A stretch of 64,000 nt of DNA, taken from the NCBI GenBank assembly GCA_016710625.1, contig JADJVK010000053.1:329660-393659 (forward strand), given 5' to 3'. Numbering within the stretch: the stretch's first letter is position 1; each line of letters begins with the position of its first letter. The notes beneath the pieces were generated by a model. It had not been told where the DNA came from and did no database searches. It saw only the letters and a program-made list of their open reading frames with translations. The DNA is from Saprospiraceae bacterium. Its GTDB lineage: Bacteria; Bacteroidota; Bacteroidia; Chitinophagales; Saprospiraceae. Both the position numbers and the translations under genes were made by a program. Positions 35,868-42,808 of the stretch are shown piece by piece.

Positions 35868-37745
35868 TTAATTATTTAAAAATTGTTTTTTAAGATCTTC
35901 CAAATCGTAGGTGATGAAACAATGATGGCCACCGGGGCTTTTATATGGGATTTCACAGGCAAAAAGCTGATCGATAAGGGCATTCATTTCTTTGATACTC
36001 AAAGTTTTACCTCTTTTAATGGAAGCACTTTTTGCCATAGATTTCGCAAAACTATCTTTTAATGACAAGTCCATATCCAAATTGAAACGATATTGTTCCA
36101 CTAGCCCTTCTATCAAAGCTTGTTCATCAATTCCATCTTTTTGCTCTGCAGGCAAACCATGAATGATGAAATGGTTGTTTTCCGCTTCTTGAATTTCAAT
36201 TCCCAACTCCATTATTTCATCAATAATATATCTCAAAACTTCTGCATCCGCAGCATTCAAAGATATCTTTTTTGGAAAAAGTTGTTTTTGAGTTCCCATT
36301 GCATTCGAGCCTAAGATGCTTAGGAACCTTTCATACAAAATCCTTTCATGAGCAAATTGTTGATCAATCAACATATACCCTGACTTTATTGGACTCACTA
36401 TATAACAGTTATGAATCTGATATGGTTCTTTATGGTGTTTATTAAAACCATTTTTTCCAGTAGAAATATTTTCATTATCTTCCTCAATATTACTTTGCAA
36501 AGTAATCGATTTGTCATCTTCAAAATTTGGAGATTCTACAGAGAAAAAATCTTGATTTGGAGTCAGATTTTCGTATAAAGATTGCCAATTTTTCAAATTT
36601 TCATTGGAAGATTTATAATTGGAAGATCCTGATTTATAGGTGATTGTTTCGGATTGATAACGTTCGTTACTGATGTCATCCGCATATCTCGAAGCATTGG
36701 ATTTCAAGCTATTATCAATATTTGAACTAGGGTCAAAATCCAACATAGGGGTGATGGTAAATTGCCCTAAAGCATGCCTTACCGCCACTTTTATAAATTG
36801 ATAAATCAATTTTTCATCCTCAAATTTTATTTCTTGTTTTGTAGGATGAACGTTAACATCTATCTTGGAAGCGTCGATATCCATATAGATGGCATAAAAT
36901 GGAAAGTTTTCTTTGGGCAAAAGATCCTCGAAAGCCATCATCACCGCATGATGCAGATAGCCACTTTTTACGAATCTATTATTGACAAAAAACAATTGTT
37001 CTCCCCTCGTTTTTTTACTGAACTCAGGTTTGCCTACAAATCCAGAGATTTTCACCAAATCAGTTTCTTCTTCGATAGGAATTATTTTATCGTTATAATT
37101 TTTGCCAAAGATATTTACGATTCTTTGCCTCAAATTTCCTGCTGGCAAATGATAGATTTCTGTTTGATTGTGGTGCAGTGAGAAAAATATATCTGGATTT
37201 GCCAAGGCTACTCTTTGAAATTCATCTAAGATATGTCGCATTTCTACTGGCGGAGATTTCAAGAAATTTCGCCTTGCAGGAACATTATAAAATAGATTTT
37301 TCACACTAAAGCTCGTACCGGGAGGGGTAGAACAGATTTCTTGAGTTTGAATTTTAGAACCTTCTATGGCAATTAAAGTGCCTGTATCATCTGGATTTCT
37401 TCTGGTTTTTAGCTCAACTTGAGCCACAGCGGCAATCGAAGCCAAAGCTTCCCCTCTGAAACCCATCGTTCGGATATGAAATAAATCATCAGCCGTTCTT
37501 ATTTTGGACGTAGCATGGCGTTCGAAACACATTCTTGCATCCGTTTCAGTCATGCCACAACCATTATCCACCACTTGAATTAAAGAATGTCCGCCATCTT
37601 TTATGTACAATCGGATATCCGTACTTCCAGCATCTACCGAGTTTTCGAGCAATTCTTTCACGACTGAGGCTGGTCGTTGAACGACTTCTCCAGCTGCAAT
37701 TTGATTTGCTATTGCATCCGACAATAAATTGATTACATCTGCCAT
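35868..37745 (-). CDS. mutL: DNA mismatch repair protein MutL
   Basis: 625 residues. GHKL ATPase motifs: IANQIAAGEVVQRP, LLENSVDAGST, VDNGCGM and TMGFRGEALASI. The transducer domain follows, then a poorly conserved linker (about 340-440) and the C-terminal dimerisation domain. In the endonuclease position the sequence reads DQQFAHERILYE instead of the DQHAxxExxxxE motif, so metal-dependent nicking may be weak or absent. It works with MutS in mismatch repair. It heads the run with two rhomboids and the EEP gene. Confidence 0.93.
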   Translation of the reverse strand: MADVINLLSDAIANQIAAGEVVQRPASVVKELLENSVDAGSTDIRLYIKDGGHSLIQVVDNGCGMTETDARMCFERHATSKIRTADDLFHIRTMGFRGEALASIAAVAQVELKTRRNPDDTGTLIAIEGSKIQTQEICSTPPGTSFSVKNLFYNVPARRNFLKSPPVEMRHILDEFQRVALANPDIFFSLHHNQTEIYHLPAGNLRQRIVNIFGKNYNDKIIPIEEETDLVKISGFVGKPEFSKKTRGEQLFFVNNRFVKSGYLHHAVMMAFEDLLPKENFPFYAIYMDIDASKIDVNVHPTKQEIKFEDEKLIYQFIKVAVRHALGQFTITPMLDFDPSSNIDNSLKSNASRYADDISNERYQSETITYKSGSSNYKSSNENLKNWQSLYENLTPNQDFFSVESPNFEDDKSITLQSNIEEDNENISTGKNGFNKHHKEPYQIHNCYIVSPIKSGYMLIDQQFAHERILYERFLSILGSNAMGTQKQLFPKKISLNAADAEVLRYIIDEIMELGIEIQEAENNHFIIHGLPAEQKDGIDEQALIEGLVEQYRFNLDMDLSLKDSFAKSMAKSASIKRGKTLSIKEMNALIDQLFACEIPYKSPGGHHCFITYDLEDLKKQFLNN

Positions 37746-37781
37746 TAACTTATCTGTTCTTATCTTTCTTCACTTAATCTA

Positions 37782-38315
37782 CTATTCTTCTCTTCTAGTT
37801 TCTGCATTTTTGCCCCCCAAAAAACTAGATAAACCATATCTGATAACCAATAAAAGACCAATAAATATCAAAATTAATTGATAAAAAGGAATATACGAGA
37901 AAGCATAGATATGGGTTCTGTCTATCAACCACATAAAAATTAGTGTTGCAGCTATTACGAGTATTAAACCCGAAATTTTGTTGAATCCCGGGATTGCATC
38001 TAAATTAACATTGTTACGTATATTAAAAATCGTAACGAACATAGATACAATCGGTATGATTTGTGTGTATAAGTCAGTATCGAAAATACTTCTTCGTTCG
38101 AACAAAAACAAATAAACACTAAAAGCAATAGCAAACACACCGGGTATACAAGCCAAATAAATTAGTATCGAATAAAGGTATTTCCATGGGGATAGGTGAC
38201 CTTCTCCTTTACCAAAAAAACCAGCTAATATTGCCGTGAACGGCACTAATAAAAAAAATACTAAAATATAGAAAGGGTTGTTCCCAAGCATTTCTATAAA
38301 ATTACGAAGTGTCAT
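37782..38315 (-). CDS. Hypothetical membrane protein, about five helices
   Basis: 177 residues from the ATG at 38315 (MTLRNFIEMLGNNPF); a TTG six bases upstream is less likely. Five hydrophobic helices with a short charged tail (GGKNAETRREE). No family is recognised. It is 36 bases upstream of mutL on the same strand and divergent from the nucleotidyltransferase gene, so it may share the mutL transcript. Transport or scaffolding are both possible; nothing in the sequence points to either. Confidence 0.7.
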   Translation of the reverse strand: MTLRNFIEMLGNNPFYILVFFLLVPFTAILAGFFGKGEGHLSPWKYLYSILIYLACIPGVFAIAFSVYLFLFERRSIFDTDLYTQIIPIVSMFVTIFNIRNNVNLDAIPGFNKISGLILVIAATLIFMWLIDRTHIYAFSYIPFYQLILIFIGLLLVIRYGLSSFLGGKNAETRREE

Positions 38316-38398
38316 AAACAACGATTTTTACAAAATTAAGTATAATGGCGTATTTTAATAATTATTTTATACCAATAACACAAAAATAACAACCATTT

Positions 38399-39391
38399 AT
38401 GAAAGCAGTTATACCGGTAGCTGGTGCTGGGACCAGATTGAGACCGCATACATATACACAGCCAAAGCCATTAATACCAGTGGCAGGCAAGCCAATTATT
38501 GCTTTTATCGTAGATAAATTACTAGAAGTTGGGGTGACTGACTTTGTTTTTATAATTGGATATTTAGGTGAAAAAATAGAGAACTACCTTCATCAAGCAT
38601 ATCCCAACTTGAATAAAGAATTTGTGGTGCAGAATGAGCGGATGGGTTTGGGACATGCAATATGGACTGCAAGAAATTCATTAGTCGGCACCGATGAAAT
38701 TTTTATCATTTTAGGGGATATCATTTTTGATGCTGATTTATCAAAAATGATTAGCAATCCACTATCCTGTTTGGGTGTAAAAAATGTGGACGACCCTAGA
38801 GAATTTGGAGTTGTAGAATTAGGTGAAGATAATTTGGTGAAAAAAGTGGTAGAAAAACCAAGAATTCCCAAGTCGGATCTTGCCATAGTAGGTTTGTATA
38901 AAATAAAGGAAGTCAGCACATTAATAGATTGTATTGAAAATAATATACAAAATGATGTCCGAACGATGGGTGAATTTCAATTGACGGATGGATTAATGTG
39001 TATGATAGAAAAAGGAGTACAATTTAGTTCCTATACTGTGAATAATTGGTTTGATTGTGGCAGGAAAGGGATTTTGTTAGAAACCAATTCGATGTTATTG
39101 GATAAGATGGAGCAAAAAACGCCAGCTCAATCATTTGCAAATACCATAATCATTCCACCAGTTAGTATTGGAGAAAATTGCGAAATTAGCAATTCAATTT
39201 TGGGTCCTCATGTTACAATTGGTGACAATGCCACCATCAAGTCATCTATTGTAAAAGATTCAATCATAGGGAATTATGCAACTATAGATGAGGTGATGCT
39301 CCACCATTCAGTCATCGGAAGTGATACCTCTATTAAAGGATTGAAACAAAGCTTAAATATTGGAGATAATACGGAGATTGATTTTAGTTGA
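38399..39391 (+). CDS. Sugar-phosphate nucleotidyltransferase with left-handed beta-helix C-terminus
   Basis: 330 residues. The nucleotide-binding start is VAGAGTRLRPHTYTQPKPL, with the metal-binding Asp in FIILGDIIFDADL, then DNPREFGVVEL-like DDPREFGVVEL and the substrate Lys in VVEKPRIPKSDLAIVGLY. The last 80 residues form hexapeptide repeats (SIGENCEISNSILGPHVTIG). It should activate a hexose-1-phosphate as dTDP-, UDP- or GDP-sugar for envelope polymers. It is monocistronic and the sugar is not determined. Confidence 0.87.
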   Translation: MKAVIPVAGAGTRLRPHTYTQPKPLIPVAGKPIIAFIVDKLLEVGVTDFVFIIGYLGEKIENYLHQAYPNLNKEFVVQNERMGLGHAIWTARNSLVGTDEIFIILGDIIFDADLSKMISNPLSCLGVKNVDDPREFGVVELGEDNLVKKVVEKPRIPKSDLAIVGLYKIKEVSTLIDCIENNIQNDVRTMGEFQLTDGLMCMIEKGVQFSSYTVNNWFDCGRKGILLETNSMLLDKMEQKTPAQSFANTIIIPPVSIGENCEISNSILGPHVTIGDNATIKSSIVKDSIIGNYATIDEVMLHHSVIGSDTSIKGLKQSLNIGDNTEIDFS

Positions 39392-39453
39392 TGACTTTAA
39401 ATTACTAAATGTCTTATATTCCAATCATTTTCTAATTTTTTCAAACTTGTCAT

Positions 39454-39484
39454 TTTGTATTTGACAAATTAACATTTATATTTG
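39454..39484 (+). promoter_or_regulatory. Consensus promoter (TTTG - 19 nt - TATATTTG) before a 42-residue gene
   Basis: TTTG at 39454-39457 and TATATTTG at 39477-39484 are exactly 19 bases apart, the ideal Bacteroidota arrangement. The first open gene downstream is the small membrane protein at 39521. Confidence 0.7.
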
Positions 39485-39520
39485 CACTTCATTTTTTCAA
39501 TAATAGGAAATTTACATATC

Positions 39521-39649
39521 ATGTCGGATATTCAAAATGCAGGTAGAAAGGGTTATTGCTTGATGTATTTTATCATTGGCTTTTTATTATTGATAATTAC
39601 GATCATCGCTGTTTATCAAATGAATTTTAATCTTGATGTGATTAAATAA
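39521..39649 (+). CDS. Small single-span membrane protein (42 residues)
   Basis: ATG to TAA encodes 42 residues: a polar, basic start (MSDIQNAGRKGYC), one hydrophobic helix (about residues 15-32, rich in Leu and Ile) and a polar end (NFNLDVIK). A consensus promoter 37 bases upstream and no other gene on this strand for 700 bases argue that it is expressed. It does not match a family I know. Small membrane proteins of this type often regulate a larger transporter or enzyme; no partner is evident here. Confidence 0.6.
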   Translation: MSDIQNAGRKGYCLMYFIIGFLLLIITIIAVYQMNFNLDVIK

Positions 39650-39672
39650 TTCATTACTGTAGTCTATTTTTC

Positions 39673-40281
39673 TTATTTAGGATTATTTTTTTTCAAATAA
39701 TCATTCCAATCTTTTTCTGTATCGATATCAGTTAGTTCTGTTAATAGCTTTACTGATTTATTTATTTTTTGAGCATTATTTAAGGTAGCTTTAAGAACTT
39801 CTTCGGTGCTCCAATTAATATTATTGAACAATTCCCATTCCGCATTTTTCATTCCGATGAGGTAATAGCCGCCATCTTTTGATGGACCAATCACAACATC
39901 TTGGTTATCAAGCCCATTGAATGCTTCTTCAATGATTTCCTTGGTGATTGTGGGGCAGTCACTTCCAATCAATACTGCTTTTTGGCAGAATCCCAAGGCA
40001 TAAGAAAGAGCATTGTACATTTTTTGCCCCAAATCTTTTCCTTTTTGGCTCATTTTTAAAAAGTCAGTATCTGCAAAATTATCATTCTGAATTGCTCCAT
40101 CATAGTAAAGTAATCTATCACCAGAAAACGAGAGGGCAGTAACTTGAGTGATATCAAGCAATTTTTTATAGATTTCTAAAGCTTTATCATCCCCAGCTGT
40201 TGCAGCTATTCTAGTCTTCACTTTTCCCTTAATTGGGTTTTTGATGAAAACAATTAGTGAGGGTGTGCTGTTTTTCTGCAT
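39673..40281 (-). CDS. DUF2064 / TIGR04282-type nucleotidyl- or glycosyltransferase
   Basis: 202 residues from ATG 40281 (MQKNSTPSLIVFIKNPIKGK), chosen because a TAACTTTG box sits 13 bases upstream and a longer version would run into yidD. Family motifs: FIKNPIKGKVKTRIA, GKDLGQKMYNAL, LIGSDCPTI and GPSKDGGYYLIGM. It has a GT-A-like nucleotide-sugar fold. Relatives are named for arsenosugar synthesis in some annotations, but the general substrate is uncertain. It is divergent from yidD. Confidence 0.83.
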   Translation of the reverse strand: MQKNSTPSLIVFIKNPIKGKVKTRIAATAGDDKALEIYKKLLDITQVTALSFSGDRLLYYDGAIQNDNFADTDFLKMSQKGKDLGQKMYNALSYALGFCQKAVLIGSDCPTITKEIIEEAFNGLDNQDVVIGPSKDGGYYLIGMKNAEWELFNNINWSTEEVLKATLNNAQKINKSVKLLTELTDIDTEKDWNDYLKKNNPK

Positions 40282-40293
40282 GAATTTTTTTAT

Positions 40294-40301
40294 CAAAGTT
40301 A
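40294..40301 (-). promoter_or_regulatory. -7 box (TAACTTTG) for the DUF2064 gene
   Basis: The minus strand reads TAACTTTG ending 12 bases before the ATG at 40281, a full consensus match that fixes the gene start. No clear -33 box. Confidence 0.6.
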
Positions 40302-40347
40302 AGTTAAATGAAAAAAGAAATGGCTTAACTTGCAAAAAATATGCAGG

Positions 40348-40608
40348 ATGTCCGCTTTTTTTCGTTTCATAAATCAATTCCTAAAAAACTTGCTCATTTT
40401 ACCTATCCGTTTCTATCAGATAGCTATTTCGCCAATGTTAGGACCCAAATGTAGATATCAGCCTACTTGCTCCCATTATATGGTGGGGGCAATACAGGAA
40501 TGGGGGATAATAAAAGGGACTTGGCTAGGACTCAAAAGAATAGGAAGCTGTCACCCTTGGGGTGGTCATGGCTATGATCCTGTTCCAAAGAAAAACAAAG
40601 AAAAATAG
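40348..40608 (+). CDS. yidD: Membrane protein insertion efficiency factor YidD
   Basis: 86 residues from ATG 40348 (MSAFFRFINQFLKNLL); a TTG 18 bases upstream is less likely. Family motifs: PIRFYQIAISPMLGPKCRYQ is split here as PIRFYQIAISPMLG, then CRYQPTCSHYM, and late GSCHPWGGHGYDPVP. YidD assists YidC in inserting inner-membrane proteins, with an amphipathic N-terminal helix on the membrane. It usually sits by rnpA/yidC; here it is away from them, divergent from DUF2064. Confidence 0.93.
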   Translation: MSAFFRFINQFLKNLLILPIRFYQIAISPMLGPKCRYQPTCSHYMVGAIQEWGIIKGTWLGLKRIGSCHPWGGHGYDPVPKKNKEK

Positions 40609-40609
40609 A

Positions 40610-40732
40610 CTATCTTTGTGTAGTTGCCTGAAAATGAGGGCAGTTGCATTTGGAACTCGAACAACTAGATTGAGAAAAAACAAACCCTAAAACGAACATG
40701 GATACAAAAATAAATTTCAATACCTGCTTCAT
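40610..40732 (-). CDS. Very small putative lipoprotein (40 residues)
   Basis: ATG to TAG on the minus strand encodes 40 residues: MKQVLKFIFVSMFVLGFVFS, then QSSCSSSKCNCPHF and a short end. The first 20 residues make a signal peptide; Cys24 follows Ser-Ser, an acceptable though not ideal lipobox, and CxC gives a second small Cys motif. A TATATTTG box lies 17 bases before the ATG, on the opposite strand from the promoter of the next gene. Its stop is one base from yidD's stop. It could be a short surface lipoprotein, or chance; the promoter and signal make me favour a gene. Confidence 0.5.
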   Translation of the reverse strand: MKQVLKFIFVSMFVLGFVFSQSSCSSSKCNCPHFQATTQR

Positions 40733-40749
40733 AATTTTTACTTTTATAA

Positions 40750-40757
40750 CAAATATA
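40750..40757 (-). promoter_or_regulatory. -7 box (TATATTTG) for the 40-residue lipoprotein gene
   Basis: Minus-strand TATATTTG 17 bases before the ATG at 40732. It faces, within 21 bases, the plus-strand box at 40779, so the two divergent promoters share the same short region. Confidence 0.5.
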
Positions 40758-40778
40758 ACGTAATTTGATTTACAAAGG

Positions 40779-40786
40779 TATATTTG
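40779..40786 (+). promoter_or_regulatory. -7 box (TATATTTG) for the glycosyltransferase gene
   Basis: TATATTTG ends 11 bases before the ATG at 40798, so the leader would be only a few bases long. It is divergent from the box at 40750. Confidence 0.55.
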
Positions 40787-40797
40787 CTCCCTGATTT

Positions 40798-41808
40798 ATG
40801 TCTAAAAAAATCATCCATATTTTAGTAACACCGCTCTGTTGGGGATTGGGTCATGCCACCAGATGTATTCCTATTATTCAAGAAATCGAGCAAAAAGGGA
40901 TGGTGCCCATCATAGCATCAGATAATGAAGCTCTGGTTTTGCTAAAAAAAGAATTTCCCCATCTAATCTGCTTAGAATTGCCAAGTTATAATATCCGCTA
41001 TTCATCTGAAAATATGTTTTGGAACATGGCGTTTCAAACACATAAATTAATTCGAGCTGCGATTTTGGAGCATTTAGCAATAAGGAAAATTGTAAAAAAA
41101 TACCAAATAGATGCAATTTTATCAGATAATCGATATGGCTGCTACCATCCAGCTTGCTACAATATTTTTATGAGCCATCAATTGAATTTGAAGATTGCGC
41201 CTCAATTTTTTAGAAAAAAGGTAAATCACTTTCAACAAAGGCTTTTGAGGAAATTTGATGAAATTTGGGTGCCAGACTTTGCTGCTTTTCCAGGTTTGGC
41301 TGGGGAGTTATCACATCCATCCAACTATTTTCATCCAAAAATTACCTATTTACAACCAATATCAAGGATAAAATATTGGGAGACACCCCCAAAACAGGAT
41401 ATACTGGTGGTCATATCTGGACCAGAGCCACAGAGAACCAAGTTTGAAGAAAAAATATTAAAAATAGCTGATGCTTTAAAAAAATATAAATGGCTGATTG
41501 TGAATGGAAAACCAAATGTAAATTTTGAGAAAAAGATGGTTGGAAATATTCAAACAATTTCACATTTAGGCTCTTACGAATTAAACAAAGCAATTTTAGA
41601 AAGCAAATTTTACATCGGCAGATCGGGGTATAGTAGCATAATGGACTTATCCAAAGTTGCCACAAAAGCCCTATTAATACCTACTCCTGGGCAAACTGAG
41701 CAAGAATATTTGGCTAAAATAATAGTTGATAATAAAAATTATTTTTCATGCAGCCAACAACAGCTGAACGAATCGACAATTCAAGAGATTTTAAACCAAA
41801 TAGACTAA
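40798..41808 (+). CDS. GT-B glycosyltransferase family protein (UDP-GlcNAc:LPS transferase-like)
   Basis: 336 residues with a GT-B fold. The N-terminal LVTPLCWGLGHATRCIPI is the MurG-like glycine-rich loop, followed by AILSDNRYG and a C-terminal donor site GRSGYSSIMDLS and PTPGQTEQEYLA. Bacteroidota proteins of this family stand alone with unknown acceptors; envelope glycan or lipid glycosylation is likely. Its last four bases overlap the end of the convergent M23 gene. Confidence 0.8.
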   Translation: MSKKIIHILVTPLCWGLGHATRCIPIIQEIEQKGMVPIIASDNEALVLLKKEFPHLICLELPSYNIRYSSENMFWNMAFQTHKLIRAAILEHLAIRKIVKKYQIDAILSDNRYGCYHPACYNIFMSHQLNLKIAPQFFRKKVNHFQQRLLRKFDEIWVPDFAAFPGLAGELSHPSNYFHPKITYLQPISRIKYWETPPKQDILVVISGPEPQRTKFEEKILKIADALKKYKWLIVNGKPNVNFEKKMVGNIQTISHLGSYELNKAILESKFYIGRSGYSSIMDLSKVATKALLIPTPGQTEQEYLAKIIVDNKNYFSCSQQQLNESTIQEILNQID

Positions 41809-42692
41809 TTAAATTTTATATATTCAGCTGGATTAATTGGTTTTCCTTTGTGCCACAGTTCAAAATGTAAATGTGGACCGCTACTAAGTTCTCCAGTATT
41901 TCCAATGATAGCAATTGCTTCACCTGCTTTCACGAAGCTACCCGATTTTTTCAAAATAGTAGAATTATGCTTATAAAAAGTAAGGATATTATTTGAATGT
42001 TGGAGAGCAATTGTGTTCCCAAACTCCAAAGACCAATCAGCAGAAACCACATATCCATCCATAATTGCTTTTACTGGAGTATCCTTTGGTGCTAGCACAT
42101 CAATCGCTGGGTGTTTTTTGGAATCGAAAGCTTTACTCACTTCGCCAACTAATGGAGCGATAAAATAAAATTGAGACAAAGGCACATCCTTGGGAGAAAC
42201 GTTTACCAATTGGGAATATCCGTTATTATTATTGCCACTTACCACCTCTAAACTCTGGCGTAATTTTTCATCTTCCGGAATTCTTTTGATTACATAAGCA
42301 CTATCTGGCAATTCAACGGATTCTTTCGGTACTTCTTTTTCAGTTTCTACATCAGAAGTCAACATTCTTCTAAAATTATCCGTATAAGTTTGGTGAGCTT
42401 TGATTTCATCTTCTAGCTCATCCACTTTATTGGATAGTCGCATTACTTCTTTATATTCTTTCAAATCGCCAAAACCTGGAATATAGCGTTTCAGTGGAGT
42501 GAAAACGATAAGAGAGGCTACAAGAAGAGCAACTGCAACCATTAAAGTACTCAGGAAAACATATACATTGAGTAATGATAATTTGAAAGAACGAATCTCT
42601 TCGAATGTTTCATGATTCATCACAACCAACCTATAAGTTGTTTTGAGTCGTTGCATCAGCGGTTTTTTCCCTTCAATATTTTCGTTAGGCAT
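41805..42692 (-). CDS. M23-family metallopeptidase with N-terminal membrane anchor
   Basis: 295 residues: one membrane helix (about 40-63), a coiled-coil-like stalk (about 80-110), and a LytM domain with zinc ligands H194xxxD198 (HPAIDVLAP) and H274xH276 (GPHLHFELW). Both ligand pairs are present, so an active peptidoglycan endopeptidase or an activator scaffold is possible. It is divergent from sprE by 116 bases and convergent with the glycosyltransferase. Similar anchored M23 proteins take part in cell shape and division. Confidence 0.88.
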   Translation of the reverse strand: MPNENIEGKKPLMQRLKTTYRLVVMNHETFEEIRSFKLSLLNVYVFLSTLMVAVALLVASLIVFTPLKRYIPGFGDLKEYKEVMRLSNKVDELEDEIKAHQTYTDNFRRMLTSDVETEKEVPKESVELPDSAYVIKRIPEDEKLRQSLEVVSGNNNNGYSQLVNVSPKDVPLSQFYFIAPLVGEVSKAFDSKKHPAIDVLAPKDTPVKAIMDGYVVSADWSLEFGNTIALQHSNNILTFYKHNSTILKKSGSFVKAGEAIAIIGNTGELSSGPHLHFELWHKGKPINPAEYIKFN

Positions 42693-42808
42693 TGTTAAAT
42701 TTTGTAATTGAGTATAATAATTTTAGGGTTTTATTAGTTTATTGGCATATAAAATTATTAATTCAGCGTTTTTTAGTTTTAAAAATGCTTTTTTTTATAA
42801 GTAAAAGT

